28,399 nucleotides of DNA. Origin: Ktedonobacteraceae bacterium (GTDB taxonomy: Bacteria; Chloroflexota; Ktedonobacteria; Ktedonobacterales; Ktedonobacteraceae). A program made the translations under genes and the position numbers. This document shows, piece after piece, positions 11,665 through 19,123 of the stretch (positions are counted from its first letter, which is position 1; each line of letters opens with the position of its first letter). Location of the stretch: positions 1-28,399 of the forward strand of contig JAFMRP010000002.1 of NCBI GenBank assembly GCA_017354095.1, in the 5' to 3' direction. The notes beneath the pieces are model-generated. The model was not told where the DNA came from and did not search any database. It saw only the letters and a list, made by a program, of their open reading frames with translations.

Positions 11665-13182
11665 TCACTCCAGTAACAGATCCGCCAGCTCCATCACGAG
11701 GGCCTCGTGTGGCCAGACTTTGCGCGCTGCCTTCCAGTTCGCGACAACCTCCTGACGCCGCTTCTCACTGCCGAGCGTTTTTGCCCCCTGCGCGCCGGTG
11801 ACGAGCAGTGTGCGAAATTGCTGCAGATCACCCATCTTGATGGCGGCCTGAGCTTGTTGGTTGACAATTTCGATGCGTACCCGCTCAGGGACAACCAGGG
11901 TTGAGGGGAGATGCGCGACTTGCGCGAAGGCGGATCCTGCCTGGTGATAATAGTCCGGATTCCCGCTAGCGTCTCCGAGATCCATGAAGGTTTGCCCCTC
12001 GTACTGAATGCTCTGGAAAGGTCCGTAGTCCATGGACAGGAAGAGTGGTACCTCTTCGGGCTCAGCTGAGAAGATCACCCGGGCCTCATCGAGGCAGCGC
12101 AAGACCTCCTGAGTGTTTCCCTGCTGTGCATATGCATGGGCCAGCCCGCCCAGGACTTTGCTCTTGAGCACCGCTGGCACTCCGTCGACATACTGTGCCG
12201 CCTGCTGATAGGTGTGCAGCATGGCGGTGCGTTGGCCCGTCTGGTGGAGGGCATCGCCGAGTGTTGCCAGCGCGGACGCCTGGAGCAGACGATCTCCTGC
12301 CAGAGCACCGTAATCAGCTGCTTGTTTGCAATGCATGACCCGCTCCTGATATTGCAGCTTATGCATTGCCAGGTGGCCCATAAGGAAGTGACCCTGCGAT
12401 GCGAGCGCGGCAGCGGCTTTTTGATACGGTGAAGATTGCTGAGCCAGAGAGGTCAGCAACGGTAGGTAATTGGACAATGATCGCTCGACTGCGGCAAATT
12501 CTCTCCCTTGCATCAGGTACCAGCAAGCGGTGATGCTTGCCGTACACTGCGGCAGAAATTCTTCCTGCACAAGCCCCCCTTTCTGGCTGCTCCGCTCCAG
12601 CGTGGTGAGCAGCCCTTTGGGGAGAGCTGCGATCACAAACAGCGCCTGGCGCCGCGACAGGGTTGCTTCTACCGTGTCCGATGAAGAAGGATGATGGTTG
12701 TCAAACATGCGGAACTCCACAGCTAGTACCCTCTGCAACTCAGTACAGAAGATGGCCTGTCCTCGCCACTGGTTGACCAGGCTGAGGATCCGCACCACCC
12801 ATTCGCTGATCCAGGTGATACTCTGGAAAGAATCGGCCTGCTCTGGGTTTCCCATGAGGCCTGGCACCAGTGAGAGCGACGGTTCCTGCGTGACGAGCGA
12901 GCGGATCTCTTGTTGCGCTCGCAATCCTGCTTCCTCGATCTGGTCGTTGGAAGAGGTGGCCTCCGGGATGCGCACTAAGTATCCATATCCCAGCTCGTCG
13001 GCCGAAAGTCTGAACCCATCCATCAGCAGCCGGAGGGATGCTAACGAGGGGTCGCTCTCACCAGCCTCCCAGCGTCGGTAGGAGCGCTCACCCACCCCAC
13101 AAGCGTTGCAGGCGTCTCGCTGACTCCAGCACTGCTTGAGTCTGGCCGCGATTAACTTCTCATTGGGCAACTTCTCACTCAT
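11665..13182 (-). CDS. XRE-type HTH regulator with TPR-like repeats (505 aa)
   Basis: Residues 9-63 form an XRE helix-turn-helix (IAARLKQCWSQRDACNACGV, RSYRRWEAGESDPSLASLRLLM). The remainder is a long all-helical superhelix with TPR-like units, clearest around 250-480 (ALATLGDALHQTGQRTAMLHTY, GLAHAYAQQGNTQEVLRCLDEA). This architecture is known for peptide-sensing or partner-sensing regulators and is especially common in Ktedonobacteria. The ligand is unknown. The start at 13182 follows GGAG; an upstream in-frame ATG at 13203 lacks one. It lies between the two HicA-like genes and opposite to both, so it could control the sigma-factor operon across the dyad-rich spacer at 13183-13561. Confidence 0.85.
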   Translation of the reverse strand: MSEKLPNEKLIAARLKQCWSQRDACNACGVGERSYRRWEAGESDPSLASLRLLMDGFRLSADELGYGYLVRIPEATSSNDQIEEAGLRAQQEIRSLVTQEPSLSLVPGLMGNPEQADSFQSITWISEWVVRILSLVNQWRGQAIFCTELQRVLAVEFRMFDNHHPSSSDTVEATLSRRQALFVIAALPKGLLTTLERSSQKGGLVQEEFLPQCTASITACWYLMQGREFAAVERSLSNYLPLLTSLAQQSSPYQKAAAALASQGHFLMGHLAMHKLQYQERVMHCKQAADYGALAGDRLLQASALATLGDALHQTGQRTAMLHTYQQAAQYVDGVPAVLKSKVLGGLAHAYAQQGNTQEVLRCLDEARVIFSAEPEEVPLFLSMDYGPFQSIQYEGQTFMDLGDASGNPDYYHQAGSAFAQVAHLPSTLVVPERVRIEIVNQQAQAAIKMGDLQQFRTLLVTGAQGAKTLGSEKRRQEVVANWKAARKVWPHEALVMELADLLLE

Positions 13183-13561
13183 CGCTCCGTCGCCTTCTTC
13201 CATTCTACGGTTGGAGATGCCCTCTTTCAAGGGTAAAAACAGTAGTACGTGCAGCGGCCATGAACTGGCCGCTGGTTGGCCGCAAGATGTCAAAATAGCT
13301 TCCCTCTTCGTGGTGTTGCCCTGCCGTCTATCCTCTTCTGAAGCGGCAGGAGAGCATCATCATGTGATGGCCGTAGTGCACAACACGTCGCGAAAAAAGA
13401 TGGCCGCATGATGGCGAACGCTTGTCCTTTAAACGCCGTCGCGATTGGCCCATACTGATAGTAAAGGACGCAACGCAAAACTATCAGGAAACCTACCAAG
13501 CAAGTATAGCATGTAATGCTCCAACCTTCAGGTTGGCGGCGTCGCAGAAAGGGGCGAAGGG
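13183..13561. promoter_or_regulatory. Dyad-rich spacer between divergent regulator and sigma operon
   Basis: No convincing gene lies in these 379 bp. Four inverted repeats are seen: CAGCGGCCA (13252-13260) with TGGCCGCTG (13266-13274); CCTGCCG (13320-13326) with CGGCAGG (13344-13350); CTGATAGT (13455-13462) with ACTATCAG (13480-13487); and CCAACCT (13521-13527) with AGGTTGG (13530-13536). The last two lie upstream of the HicA-like gene and are candidates for an operator and a leader hairpin. No near-consensus promoter was found. Confidence 0.5.
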
Positions 13562-13753
13562 ATGCGCAAAAATCGGGAGATGCGAGCGGTGTTACAGGCA
13601 CATGGATGCATGATGCGGCAGGGGAAAGGCGACCATCAGATCTGGACGCATCCTGCACAGCCTCGTTTCCGCCTCGTCTTATGTGGCAAAGATGGTAGTG
13701 ACGTCCAGAAATATCAGGAAGCGCGGTTGCGCAAGCTAAGGAGGGCATCATGA
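13562..13753 (+). CDS. Second HicA-like protein, coupled to the sigma factor (63 aa)
   Basis: GCMMRQGKGDHQIWTHPAQP carries the same Gly-Asp-His-x-x-Trp-x-His pattern as the protein at 11401, followed by FRLVLCGKDGSD and a basic C-terminal helix. Putative catalytic His is at about residue 25. HicA proteins cut mRNA. No HicB-like gene is present. Its stop overlaps the sigma-factor start (ATGA), an unusual partnership. It may have become an RNA-binding regulator of that operon. The start follows GCGAAGGG closely. A leftward reading of 153 codons here is rejected. Confidence 0.65.
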   Translation: MRKNREMRAVLQAHGCMMRQGKGDHQIWTHPAQPRFRLVLCGKDGSDVQKYQEARLRKLRRAS

Positions 13754-14433
13754 TCAGGGGGCATGAACAGGGCCAACAGGAGAGCCAGAGCGTCCAGCAA
13801 TACCTACAAGATATCGCGCAATTCCCACTCCTGTCCGCCGGCGAGGAGCAGACGTTGGCGCAGCAGATTGCAGCTGGAGATCGGGGAGCGAGAGATCAAC
13901 TGATCAATGCGAATCTGCGCCTGGCCGTGAGTGTGGCGAAGCAATACGCGCGCCGTGGCGTCGAGCTGCTCGATCTGATCCAGGAAGCCAATATAGGGCT
14001 GATCAAAGCGGCAGAGAAATTTGATGCGGCCAAGGGCCGGTTCTCGACATATGCGACCTGGTGGATGCAAGAGCGCCTGATCCAGGTGCTCTCCCGGCCG
14101 CGGGAACTGAGCCTGGAACAAGAGGAGATGGTGTCCATGGAGACGCTGGTTGATGTGGAGCCGACGGCTGAGGAGATCGTGTATCTCCAGCAGCTGAATG
14201 CCCATCTGTACGCGACTTTTACTTGTCTGACGGAGCGCGAGCGGCTAGTTCTGGTCCTGCGCTACGGATTGGACGGACAGGATCACAACCGATCGCTGGC
14301 GCAGGTCGCGGGCAAGCTCGGTATCAGCGTGACGCGTGTGCGCCAGATTGAGCAGGACGCGCTGCGCAAACTGCGTGCTTCCGGTTCTGGAGTGGCGCTC
14401 AAGGATTACTGGTCCGAGCGCAACGCATCTTAA
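13750..14433 (+). CDS. Sigma70-family factor apparently lacking region 3 (227 aa)
   Basis: Region 1.2 is at about 15-49 (VQQYLQDIAQFPLLSAGEEQ). Region 2 is at 50-117, including the core-binding NLRLAVSVAKQYARRGVELL and the -10-recognition/melting segment FSTYATWWMQERL. Region 4 is at about 146-212 (LTERERLVLVLRYGLDG, then the HTH LAQVAGKLGISVTRVRQIEQ). Between 118 and 145 there is only a short linker, whereas RpoD-like factors carry the region 3 domain here. The close RpoD-like sequence of regions 2 and 4 suggests it reads promoters similar to the housekeeping class. It directs RNA polymerase, presumably to element genes. It is translationally coupled to the HicA-like gene and followed by two tiny membrane peptides. 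Confidence 0.88.
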   Translation: MIRGHEQGQQESQSVQQYLQDIAQFPLLSAGEEQTLAQQIAAGDRGARDQLINANLRLAVSVAKQYARRGVELLDLIQEANIGLIKAAEKFDAAKGRFSTYATWWMQERLIQVLSRPRELSLEQEEMVSMETLVDVEPTAEEIVYLQQLNAHLYATFTCLTERERLVLVLRYGLDGQDHNRSLAQVAGKLGISVTRVRQIEQDALRKLRASGSGVALKDYWSERNAS

Positions 14434-14448
14434 AGGAGAAATGTACTT

Positions 14449-14547
14449 ATGGAGATGACGATGGAAATAACGATCATTCTGCTGCTGCTCGCCTTCATTC
14501 TTGGCCTGATTTGTGGCGTCTCGCTGGCGCGCCCGGTGATTCACTAG
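14449..14547 (+). CDS. Tiny single-pass membrane peptide (32 aa)
   Basis: The ORF starts 15 bases after the sigma-factor stop and has AAGGAG at good spacing. The product is a short polar N-terminus (MEMTMEIT), a hydrophobic span (IILLLLAFILGLICGVSLA) and a short RPVIH tail. Such peptides often modulate membrane proteins. An earlier ATG at 14441 gives only five codons. Coding status rests on the ribosome binding site, context and the clean hydrophobic span. Confidence 0.55.
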   Translation: MEMTMEITIILLLLAFILGLICGVSLARPVIH

Positions 14548-14570
14548 CACAGAGAGGGGAGAAAGAGTAG

Positions 14571-14678
14571 ATGGATGTCACACTGCACCTGAATTTGTGG
14601 TTTGTGGTTTCGCTGTGCCTGGTGTGCCTGCTCATCGGGATTCTCGTAGGAGGACGAACCGGCCATCGACAGCGCTAG
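14571..14678 (+). CDS. Tiny single-pass membrane peptide (35 aa)
   Basis: The ORF lies 23 bases after the previous tiny gene, with GAGGGGAG upstream. MDVTLHLN precedes a hydrophobic span (LWFVVSLCLVCLLIGILVGG) with two Cys, then a basic RTGHRQR tail, which predicts an N-out, C-in orientation. It has the same layout as its neighbour, so the pair may be duplicates or act together, perhaps holding the sigma factor at the membrane; this last point is speculation. Confidence 0.55.
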   Translation: MDVTLHLNLWFVVSLCLVCLLIGILVGGRTGHRQR

Positions 14679-14729
14679 TAGTCGACGAGAGGCCCTGTTC
14701 GTGGCCATCTGGAGCTGGAGCGCGTAGTG

Positions 14730-14758
14730 GGCGGCGCCGGAGAGTCAGCGGCGCCGCC
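14730..14758. other. Hairpin between convergent genes, possible weak terminator
   Basis: GGCGGCGCCG (14730-14739) and CGGCGCCGCC (14749-14758) form a perfect 10-bp stem with loop GAGAGTCAG. The following AGGTTTATATT is only mildly T-rich. It lies 10 bases from the stop of the leftward HTH gene and ends the sigma-factor operon. It may terminate transcription or belong to the intergenic hairpin family. Confidence 0.5.
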
Positions 14759-14767
14759 AGGTTTATA

Positions 14768-16030
14768 TTAGGGCTGAAAAAGATCGGCGTGATGGGCTTG
14801 CAGCCATGAGAGCAGCTGGTCCTGCTGATCCGGTGTCAGATAACGATCGTGCTCATCTCGATTCGGTTTTTTGAAGGCCTCATGCCTTAATCCGTTGCGC
14901 GGGGCTTCAAGGTAGCCCAGGACCTTGCGCCGATGATCTTTCAAGCCGTGAGCCGCCAGGAAGTCTTGCAGGTGAACGGTGCCTGCTGGCAGATCCTCTG
15001 GTGATGCATAGGTGCTGTCCGGGGTGGAACTGCTTGCGGACCCTGGCTGGCGCTGCTTGATCGGGTTGACCTGGTGCGCGGCTTGCGACGGTCCGGGCTG
15101 GCGCTGTTTGATCGGATTCGGGCTCCCTGGTACCCACGCCGGTGGTAGATCCTCTTCAGCTTCTGTCGTCCATTGCGGATTTGATGTCTGCCATTCATGT
15201 AGCGCTCGCTGGTAGCCTCTCACCATGAGTTTGGGGCTGTTCAGTACGTCGAGATAGAAACTATAGCGCCAAGGACCAGGTTTCCCATCTTTGGTTGTGG
15301 CACGAAATGGAGGGTTAAACTGCTGCATGCCCATTCGGGCGCAGAGCGCTATCCCTGATTTCGTCTCGCTCCAGGCATAGAGTCTGGAAATGATGATACC
15401 CTGGAGGCCCCATAGTGCGATATCCAGGCTGACCCCATGCAGGAGAATGCTCATGCAGCGTGGCCGGGCTTTCTTCTCTAAATCGGGATCGCTGGCAATG
15501 CTTACCACAATACAGTTTGCAGGAATGCCAGGTGTAAACGGGCGAATATCGGCTGCTATGAGGTGAGTCCCTGTTTTATTGCCCGCCATGTAATCGGCGA
15601 GGAAGGCATCAGATACAGGAGTGATGTGTAACCATGCGAGGATCTCGCCGGTTGTGCGCTTTACAACATAGTGGCCGCGTGGCTCTTTGAGTAGCCACGT
15701 TCGTTTTTGCTCGACGCTGATCGGTGAGACAGTGGGGGTGTTGAATATTTTCTCTGACACGCGATAGATGCCCTTTAGGTCGTCGAGAGACGCCCTGGCA
15801 AAATTCGCGTCGAGGCGCTGACCTATGCCGAGCTCTTCGTCAGCGAGCTGGTCTAGCTCTGCAAGACTATAGTACTTGTGATTGCGCTTCTCAGGTCCAT
15901 ATCGGTTGAGCCGTCCAGCCTCGACATACTTGTAAATCATGCCTTTGCTGACATAAAGGCCCCGCTGGTGAAGGTGGGCGACGGCATCAGCTAGTTTGAC
16001 TTGCCCTCTGGGGGCGTTTGGCTCTGGCAT
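14768..16030 (-). CDS. MerR-type HTH protein with GNAT-like centre (420 aa)
   Basis: Residues 11-66 form a MerR/excisionase-like winged helix (LYVSKGMIYKYVEAGRLNRY, then HKYYSLAELDQL). Residues about 95-280 resemble a GNAT acetyltransferase fold: LAWLHITPVSDAFL, CIVVSIASDPDLE, and SGIALCARMGMQQF, like a late GNAT motif. The usual acetyl-CoA loop is not clear. A Pro/Gln linker contains two copies of NPIKQRQPG (305-313 and 322-330). A C-terminal domain (about 350-415) is helical and basic. The acetylation role is uncertain; it could be a DNA-binding partition or transfer protein. It is read away from the AT-rich control region, opposite to the excisionase-like gene and the segregation block. 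Confidence 0.65.
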   Translation of the reverse strand: MPEPNAPRGQVKLADAVAHLHQRGLYVSKGMIYKYVEAGRLNRYGPEKRNHKYYSLAELDQLADEELGIGQRLDANFARASLDDLKGIYRVSEKIFNTPTVSPISVEQKRTWLLKEPRGHYVVKRTTGEILAWLHITPVSDAFLADYMAGNKTGTHLIAADIRPFTPGIPANCIVVSIASDPDLEKKARPRCMSILLHGVSLDIALWGLQGIIISRLYAWSETKSGIALCARMGMQQFNPPFRATTKDGKPGPWRYSFYLDVLNSPKLMVRGYQRALHEWQTSNPQWTTEAEEDLPPAWVPGSPNPIKQRQPGPSQAAHQVNPIKQRQPGSASSSTPDSTYASPEDLPAGTVHLQDFLAAHGLKDHRRKVLGYLEAPRNGLRHEAFKKPNRDEHDRYLTPDQQDQLLSWLQAHHADLFQP

Positions 16031-16315
16031 GTGTGCTCCTTTGCGCGACAGTCCTTTGCTTTACTATACGCTAGATTAACCAAATTCTCAATTGTGAACA
16101 ATATTTCGAGTATCCCATTAGAGAAATGAAATAAGCAAGAAGGCATTAAAAAGAGTTAATATGGTATATTTGTTAATGGATTGAGCTTATGAATTTGGTT
16201 AATTTTAAAAAATTTGGTATATAAACTACTTGACAGGAAGTGTCAGATAGTGTACTCTCTATTTGACGGTTGCAAGAAATAGAAAGCGATTGTCAGATTA
16301 TTAGAGAGGTGTACG
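16031..16315. promoter_or_regulatory. AT-rich divergent control region with repeats
   Basis: No gene is seen in 285 bp that are much richer in A+T than the rest. ATTAACCAAATTC (16075-16087) and GAATTTGGTTAAT (16191-16203) are perfect 13-bp inverted copies; AATTTGGT repeats again at 16211-16218. GGTATAT occurs at 16163 and 16216. TGTCAGAT occurs at 16241 and 16291, exactly 50 bp apart, and TGACA-ggaag-TGTCA (16231-16245) is a small dyad. TTGACA (16230-16235) could be a -35 box but the matching -10 is poor. It could hold operators, promoters or an origin. Confidence 0.5.
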
Positions 16316-16549
16316 ATGTCTATGCCAATGACTGAGAATGGCGAGACGTACTATACAGCTGCTGAGGCTTCAAAGTTTCTCGGAGTTTCGCGAGATACCT
16401 TTTATCGCAGCGTTCGTGATCGTCTCCAGGCATATCAGTTAGGAGTGCTCAAACGGACCTACTACAAGCTGTCTGATTTGCAAGCACTCAAAGGGGTTCG
16501 GCCTGTAGAACCAGAACAGAAAGACGAACCGGAGCAGAAAGAGGATTAA
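16316..16549 (+). CDS. Excisionase/MerR-like small HTH protein (77 aa)
   Basis: YYTAAEASKFLGVSRDTFYRSV and a following strand (LKRTYYKLSDLQAL) are typical of a small winged-helix protein of the MerR/excisionase type, covering residues about 11-60. The acidic tail has a duplicated EPEQK. The start follows GAGAGG. It is the first gene right of the AT-rich region, where it may bind its own operator. It could act as a repressor of the segregation block or as a recombination directionality factor for the integrase at 27292; the sequence does not decide. Confidence 0.75.
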   Translation: MSMPMTENGETYYTAAEASKFLGVSRDTFYRSVRDRLQAYQLGVLKRTYYKLSDLQALKGVRPVEPEQKDEPEQKED

Positions 16550-16692
16550 TGTTTGAGCGCTCCCGCCCCGGCCAGACGCGAACCTACCAGGGCAAAGGGA
16601 GCTAACCCCAAGAACGAATAAGGCGTTCTGAGGCTTTGGCTATCTTAGCAGCCTGCCTCCAGACACGCAAGAGAGATAGGAGACAGGCAGAG

Positions 16693-16971
16693 ATGCAACT
16701 GGAAATTACCTTCGCGATCCCCCTGGATCTGCAAAAAGCGCTGGTGCGCCTAGCGCTCTATCTAGCGATGATCATTATGGGCATGGCCGTCCTGATCATG
16801 TCCCTGGTGTTTCTGGCCAATCTGGCGTTGCAGGTACTCGTCACGGCATGCCTGTGGGCGAACCACCTGGATATCCTGACGCAAATTCTGTTGATCCTGG
16901 TACTTGGCTATGTCCTGTTGAAAGTGGTAACGCTGGCGTCGCGCGGTGTGCGCGCTCTCTTACAGAAATAG
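16693..16971 (+). CDS. Small membrane protein upstream of the translocase (92 aa)
   Basis: After an amphipathic N-terminus, hydrophobic spans occur at about 17-40, 41-54 and 61-79, ending in a basic tail (SRGVRALLQK). It therefore crosses the membrane two or three times. The start at 16693 follows GGAGACAGG. It ends 9 bases before the FtsK/HerA-type gene, whose N-terminus is also in the membrane, so the two may form one complex. The 143-bp gap 16550-16692 holds only a 6-bp stem, AGAACG/CGTTCT (16611-16629). No family is recognised. Confidence 0.7.
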   Translation: MQLEITFAIPLDLQKALVRLALYLAMIIMGMAVLIMSLVFLANLALQVLVTACLWANHLDILTQILLILVLGYVLLKVVTLASRGVRALLQK

Positions 16972-16980
16972 GGGGTACCT

Positions 16981-18912
16981 ATGGGAAACGAAAGGCGAAG
17001 CATACAGCGCGTCGAGGTAGTGGATGCGCTCGACCCGATGGCAGAGCGCCAGGCACGTTACGATCGCAAGCGCGATGATCTTTCGCAGCAGATGGACCGG
17101 GTACAGAACACCTTCAAGACCCTGGTGATCTATGTCGTCCTCGCTGTTGGCTCCCTGCTGATCCTGGTGGGCATGCTGACCGCCATGTTTGGGAACCTGC
17201 ATCAGTTCCTGGATACGAGCAGCGCCTTTATGCAGCTGCTGCTCAAGTGGTTCCTGCCGGCAGTCCTCAGCGCGGTGGGTCTCTGGCTACTCAGCAAGCT
17301 CTATCGTGCCTGGAAGGCATACAAGTATGACCGCCTGGTCGAGAAGCGCATGCAGGCAGAAATTGACGAGATTATCGCAGAGATCGCGCGCGAGGACAAG
17401 CGCGTTGATGCCGATGTGGAGCGCATGCGGGCTGAGGCGGCAAAGATGCGTGCAGAGGCACAGGAGCGCAGCGCGCGGGCCACGCAAATTATGATGACAC
17501 TGCCCTTTGATGAGCAGGGTAACCTCGCCTATCGCGATCCGATGACCGGACTGATTCAGCAGTACACTGGCCAGATGCGCGAACACCCGTTGCTCACGAC
17601 CTTTCATAACGCGCCACGTTCCACCGAAATGATCGAGGAACGTTCGTCATCTCAGCAGCAGATTGCCAGCGGGAAAGGTATTCATATTCCCACCTTCGCC
17701 GAATCGATGCAGGCTGGCCTGATCGGTCCTGGTCAGAAGAAGGTGCTGATCTGTCACGAACTGGAACGCGACGAGATGACGGGCGATTTGACCGGTGAGC
17801 TCAGGCCCTGGCAGGACGACCTGGAGAACAATTGCACCATGTTTCTGGGTGGTGCCTCCAAATCAGGAAAGTCCACATTGATGGCGCACCTGGCCGGGCA
17901 AGAGGCGTTCATGGATGCGTTGTTCTATGTCATCGATCCACACCTGACGCACCCTGAGCGGTCGATTGCGGCAAAGATCAGGCCGTTGTCACATGCGTTC
18001 ATCTTGCCTCCTGCGCAGACCGATATGGAGGTGCTCCAGGTGCTGGAGCATGGCAAGGCAGAGGCTGAGGCCCGGCTGAATGGGAGAGAGACGCGGTTCA
18101 GTGGTCGCCCGATTGTCTTTATCGTCGATGAAGTGCTCAATCTCTATGCCCGCGCGCAGCGCACCGAGAATCCAGAGATCCGCGCACTCTATCGGGATCT
18201 GGCGCTGTTCATGCGCGATCTGGGCACGCAGTACAACAAGTTTGGCATCAATGGCATTTTTGCCAGCCAGTACGTCACGAAAGACGCCTTTCGACTGCCT
18301 GGTGCGTCGATCGATTTTCGTGACGGTTGCCAGAGTCAAACACTGCTGCGCTTGCCAGCCAATCAGGCGCAAGCTATGCGGTTGCTTGATAAGGATGAAC
18401 TGAAAGGGATTCGCCAGTTGCCCCCTGGTCATGGGTACATGGGTTTCTTCACGGGCGACATTATCCGCATGGCTGCGGGCAATGTGACCTTGCAAGATTT
18501 AGAGCTTGCTGGCCGGATGTTGCACGCTGTACCAACTGCGCGCCGGTACACTCCTGGTACAGATATGGAACCTGGTGGAACCCGCTTGAATACTGGCAGG
18601 ACACGTGTTATAGAGGAAGATTTTCGCACCACCGAAAGTGTACCTGCAGCAGGGCGAAATACAGGAGAGCTAGAAAACACCTTTACACCAGTTGTAGAGC
18701 CGGTGGAACAGGGTACCGAAGGTGTACCAGAGGTGCCGGGGACAGCTCGCCAGCCCAAGGAATTTACGAATGAGCAGGCGCTGGAATTCATGCGCAAATA
18801 TGCGAAGGAGAAGAGCATCAAACGGACCTTGATGGCGATGCACCTCTCCTATGGCGACTACCAGGCCTGTGCCAGCCGCCTCGTTCAGCAGATGAATATG
18901 CGCAAGCAGTAG
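16981..18912 (+). CDS. Membrane-anchored FtsK/HerA-type DNA translocase ATPase (643 aa)
   Basis: Two membrane helices (about 46-71 and 84-107) are followed by a long coiled coil (about 115-170, rich in Glu/Arg/Ala) and a RecA-like ATPase. Walker A is GGASKSGKST (290-299) and Walker B is IVFIVDE (378-384). Downstream come a sensor-like segment with INGIFASQY (about 423-431) and a helical C-terminus (590-643) with an HTH-like KSIKRTLMAMHLSYGDYQA. The family pumps DNA through membranes or septa in division, conjugation or segregation. The order resembles FtsK-like and type IV coupling proteins, but no relaxase or mating-channel genes are seen here. It is directly followed by the palindromic repeats and the ParM-like gene, favouring a segregation role. 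Confidence 0.82.
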   Translation: MGNERRSIQRVEVVDALDPMAERQARYDRKRDDLSQQMDRVQNTFKTLVIYVVLAVGSLLILVGMLTAMFGNLHQFLDTSSAFMQLLLKWFLPAVLSAVGLWLLSKLYRAWKAYKYDRLVEKRMQAEIDEIIAEIAREDKRVDADVERMRAEAAKMRAEAQERSARATQIMMTLPFDEQGNLAYRDPMTGLIQQYTGQMREHPLLTTFHNAPRSTEMIEERSSSQQQIASGKGIHIPTFAESMQAGLIGPGQKKVLICHELERDEMTGDLTGELRPWQDDLENNCTMFLGGASKSGKSTLMAHLAGQEAFMDALFYVIDPHLTHPERSIAAKIRPLSHAFILPPAQTDMEVLQVLEHGKAEAEARLNGRETRFSGRPIVFIVDEVLNLYARAQRTENPEIRALYRDLALFMRDLGTQYNKFGINGIFASQYVTKDAFRLPGASIDFRDGCQSQTLLRLPANQAQAMRLLDKDELKGIRQLPPGHGYMGFFTGDIIRMAAGNVTLQDLELAGRMLHAVPTARRYTPGTDMEPGGTRLNTGRTRVIEEDFRTTESVPAAGRNTGELENTFTPVVEPVEQGTEGVPEVPGTARQPKEFTNEQALEFMRKYAKEKSIKRTLMAMHLSYGDYQACASRLVQQMNMRKQ

Positions 18913-18921
18913 TGATCAGTA

Positions 18922-19100
18922 CCGGACTAGTCCGAACGGGTACGGAACCAGTATACTGAACGCGGCACGTTTCTCGCTTCTCAAAATGGTGGCTCGTTTG
19001 GCCTGAGAAGCAACCTGAACCGTTTTTATTGTCACTATCATATGAGGTAGCACTCATGAAGAGTACCGGACCAGTCCGAACTTTCCCGGACACGTCCGAA
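18922..19100. repeat. Three palindromic repeats, candidate centromere/operator
   Basis: CCGGAC-NN-GTCCGAA occurs at 18922-18936 (centre TA, adding a base pair to give a perfect 12-bp palindrome CGGACTAGTCCG), 19066-19080 (centre CA) and 19086-19100 (centre CA by register ACACGT). The last two start exactly 20 bp apart. All lie in the 211-bp gap between the translocase and the ParM-like gene. This is where a parC-type centromere bound by a ribbon-helix-helix adaptor would be expected. No other copies were noticed in the window. Confidence 0.65.
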
Positions 19101-19123
19101 TAGTACCAGGAAGGAACGCAATC

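Noticed and set aside
13290..13751. Leftward open frame of 153 codons across the HicA-like gene
   Set aside because: It overlaps the regulatory spacer and the HicA-like gene on the other strand; product has no pattern of a real protein.
16981..18912. Conjugative coupling protein of a complete transfer system
   Set aside because: The ATPase alone fits, but no relaxase, oriT-like nick region or mating-channel gene was recognised.
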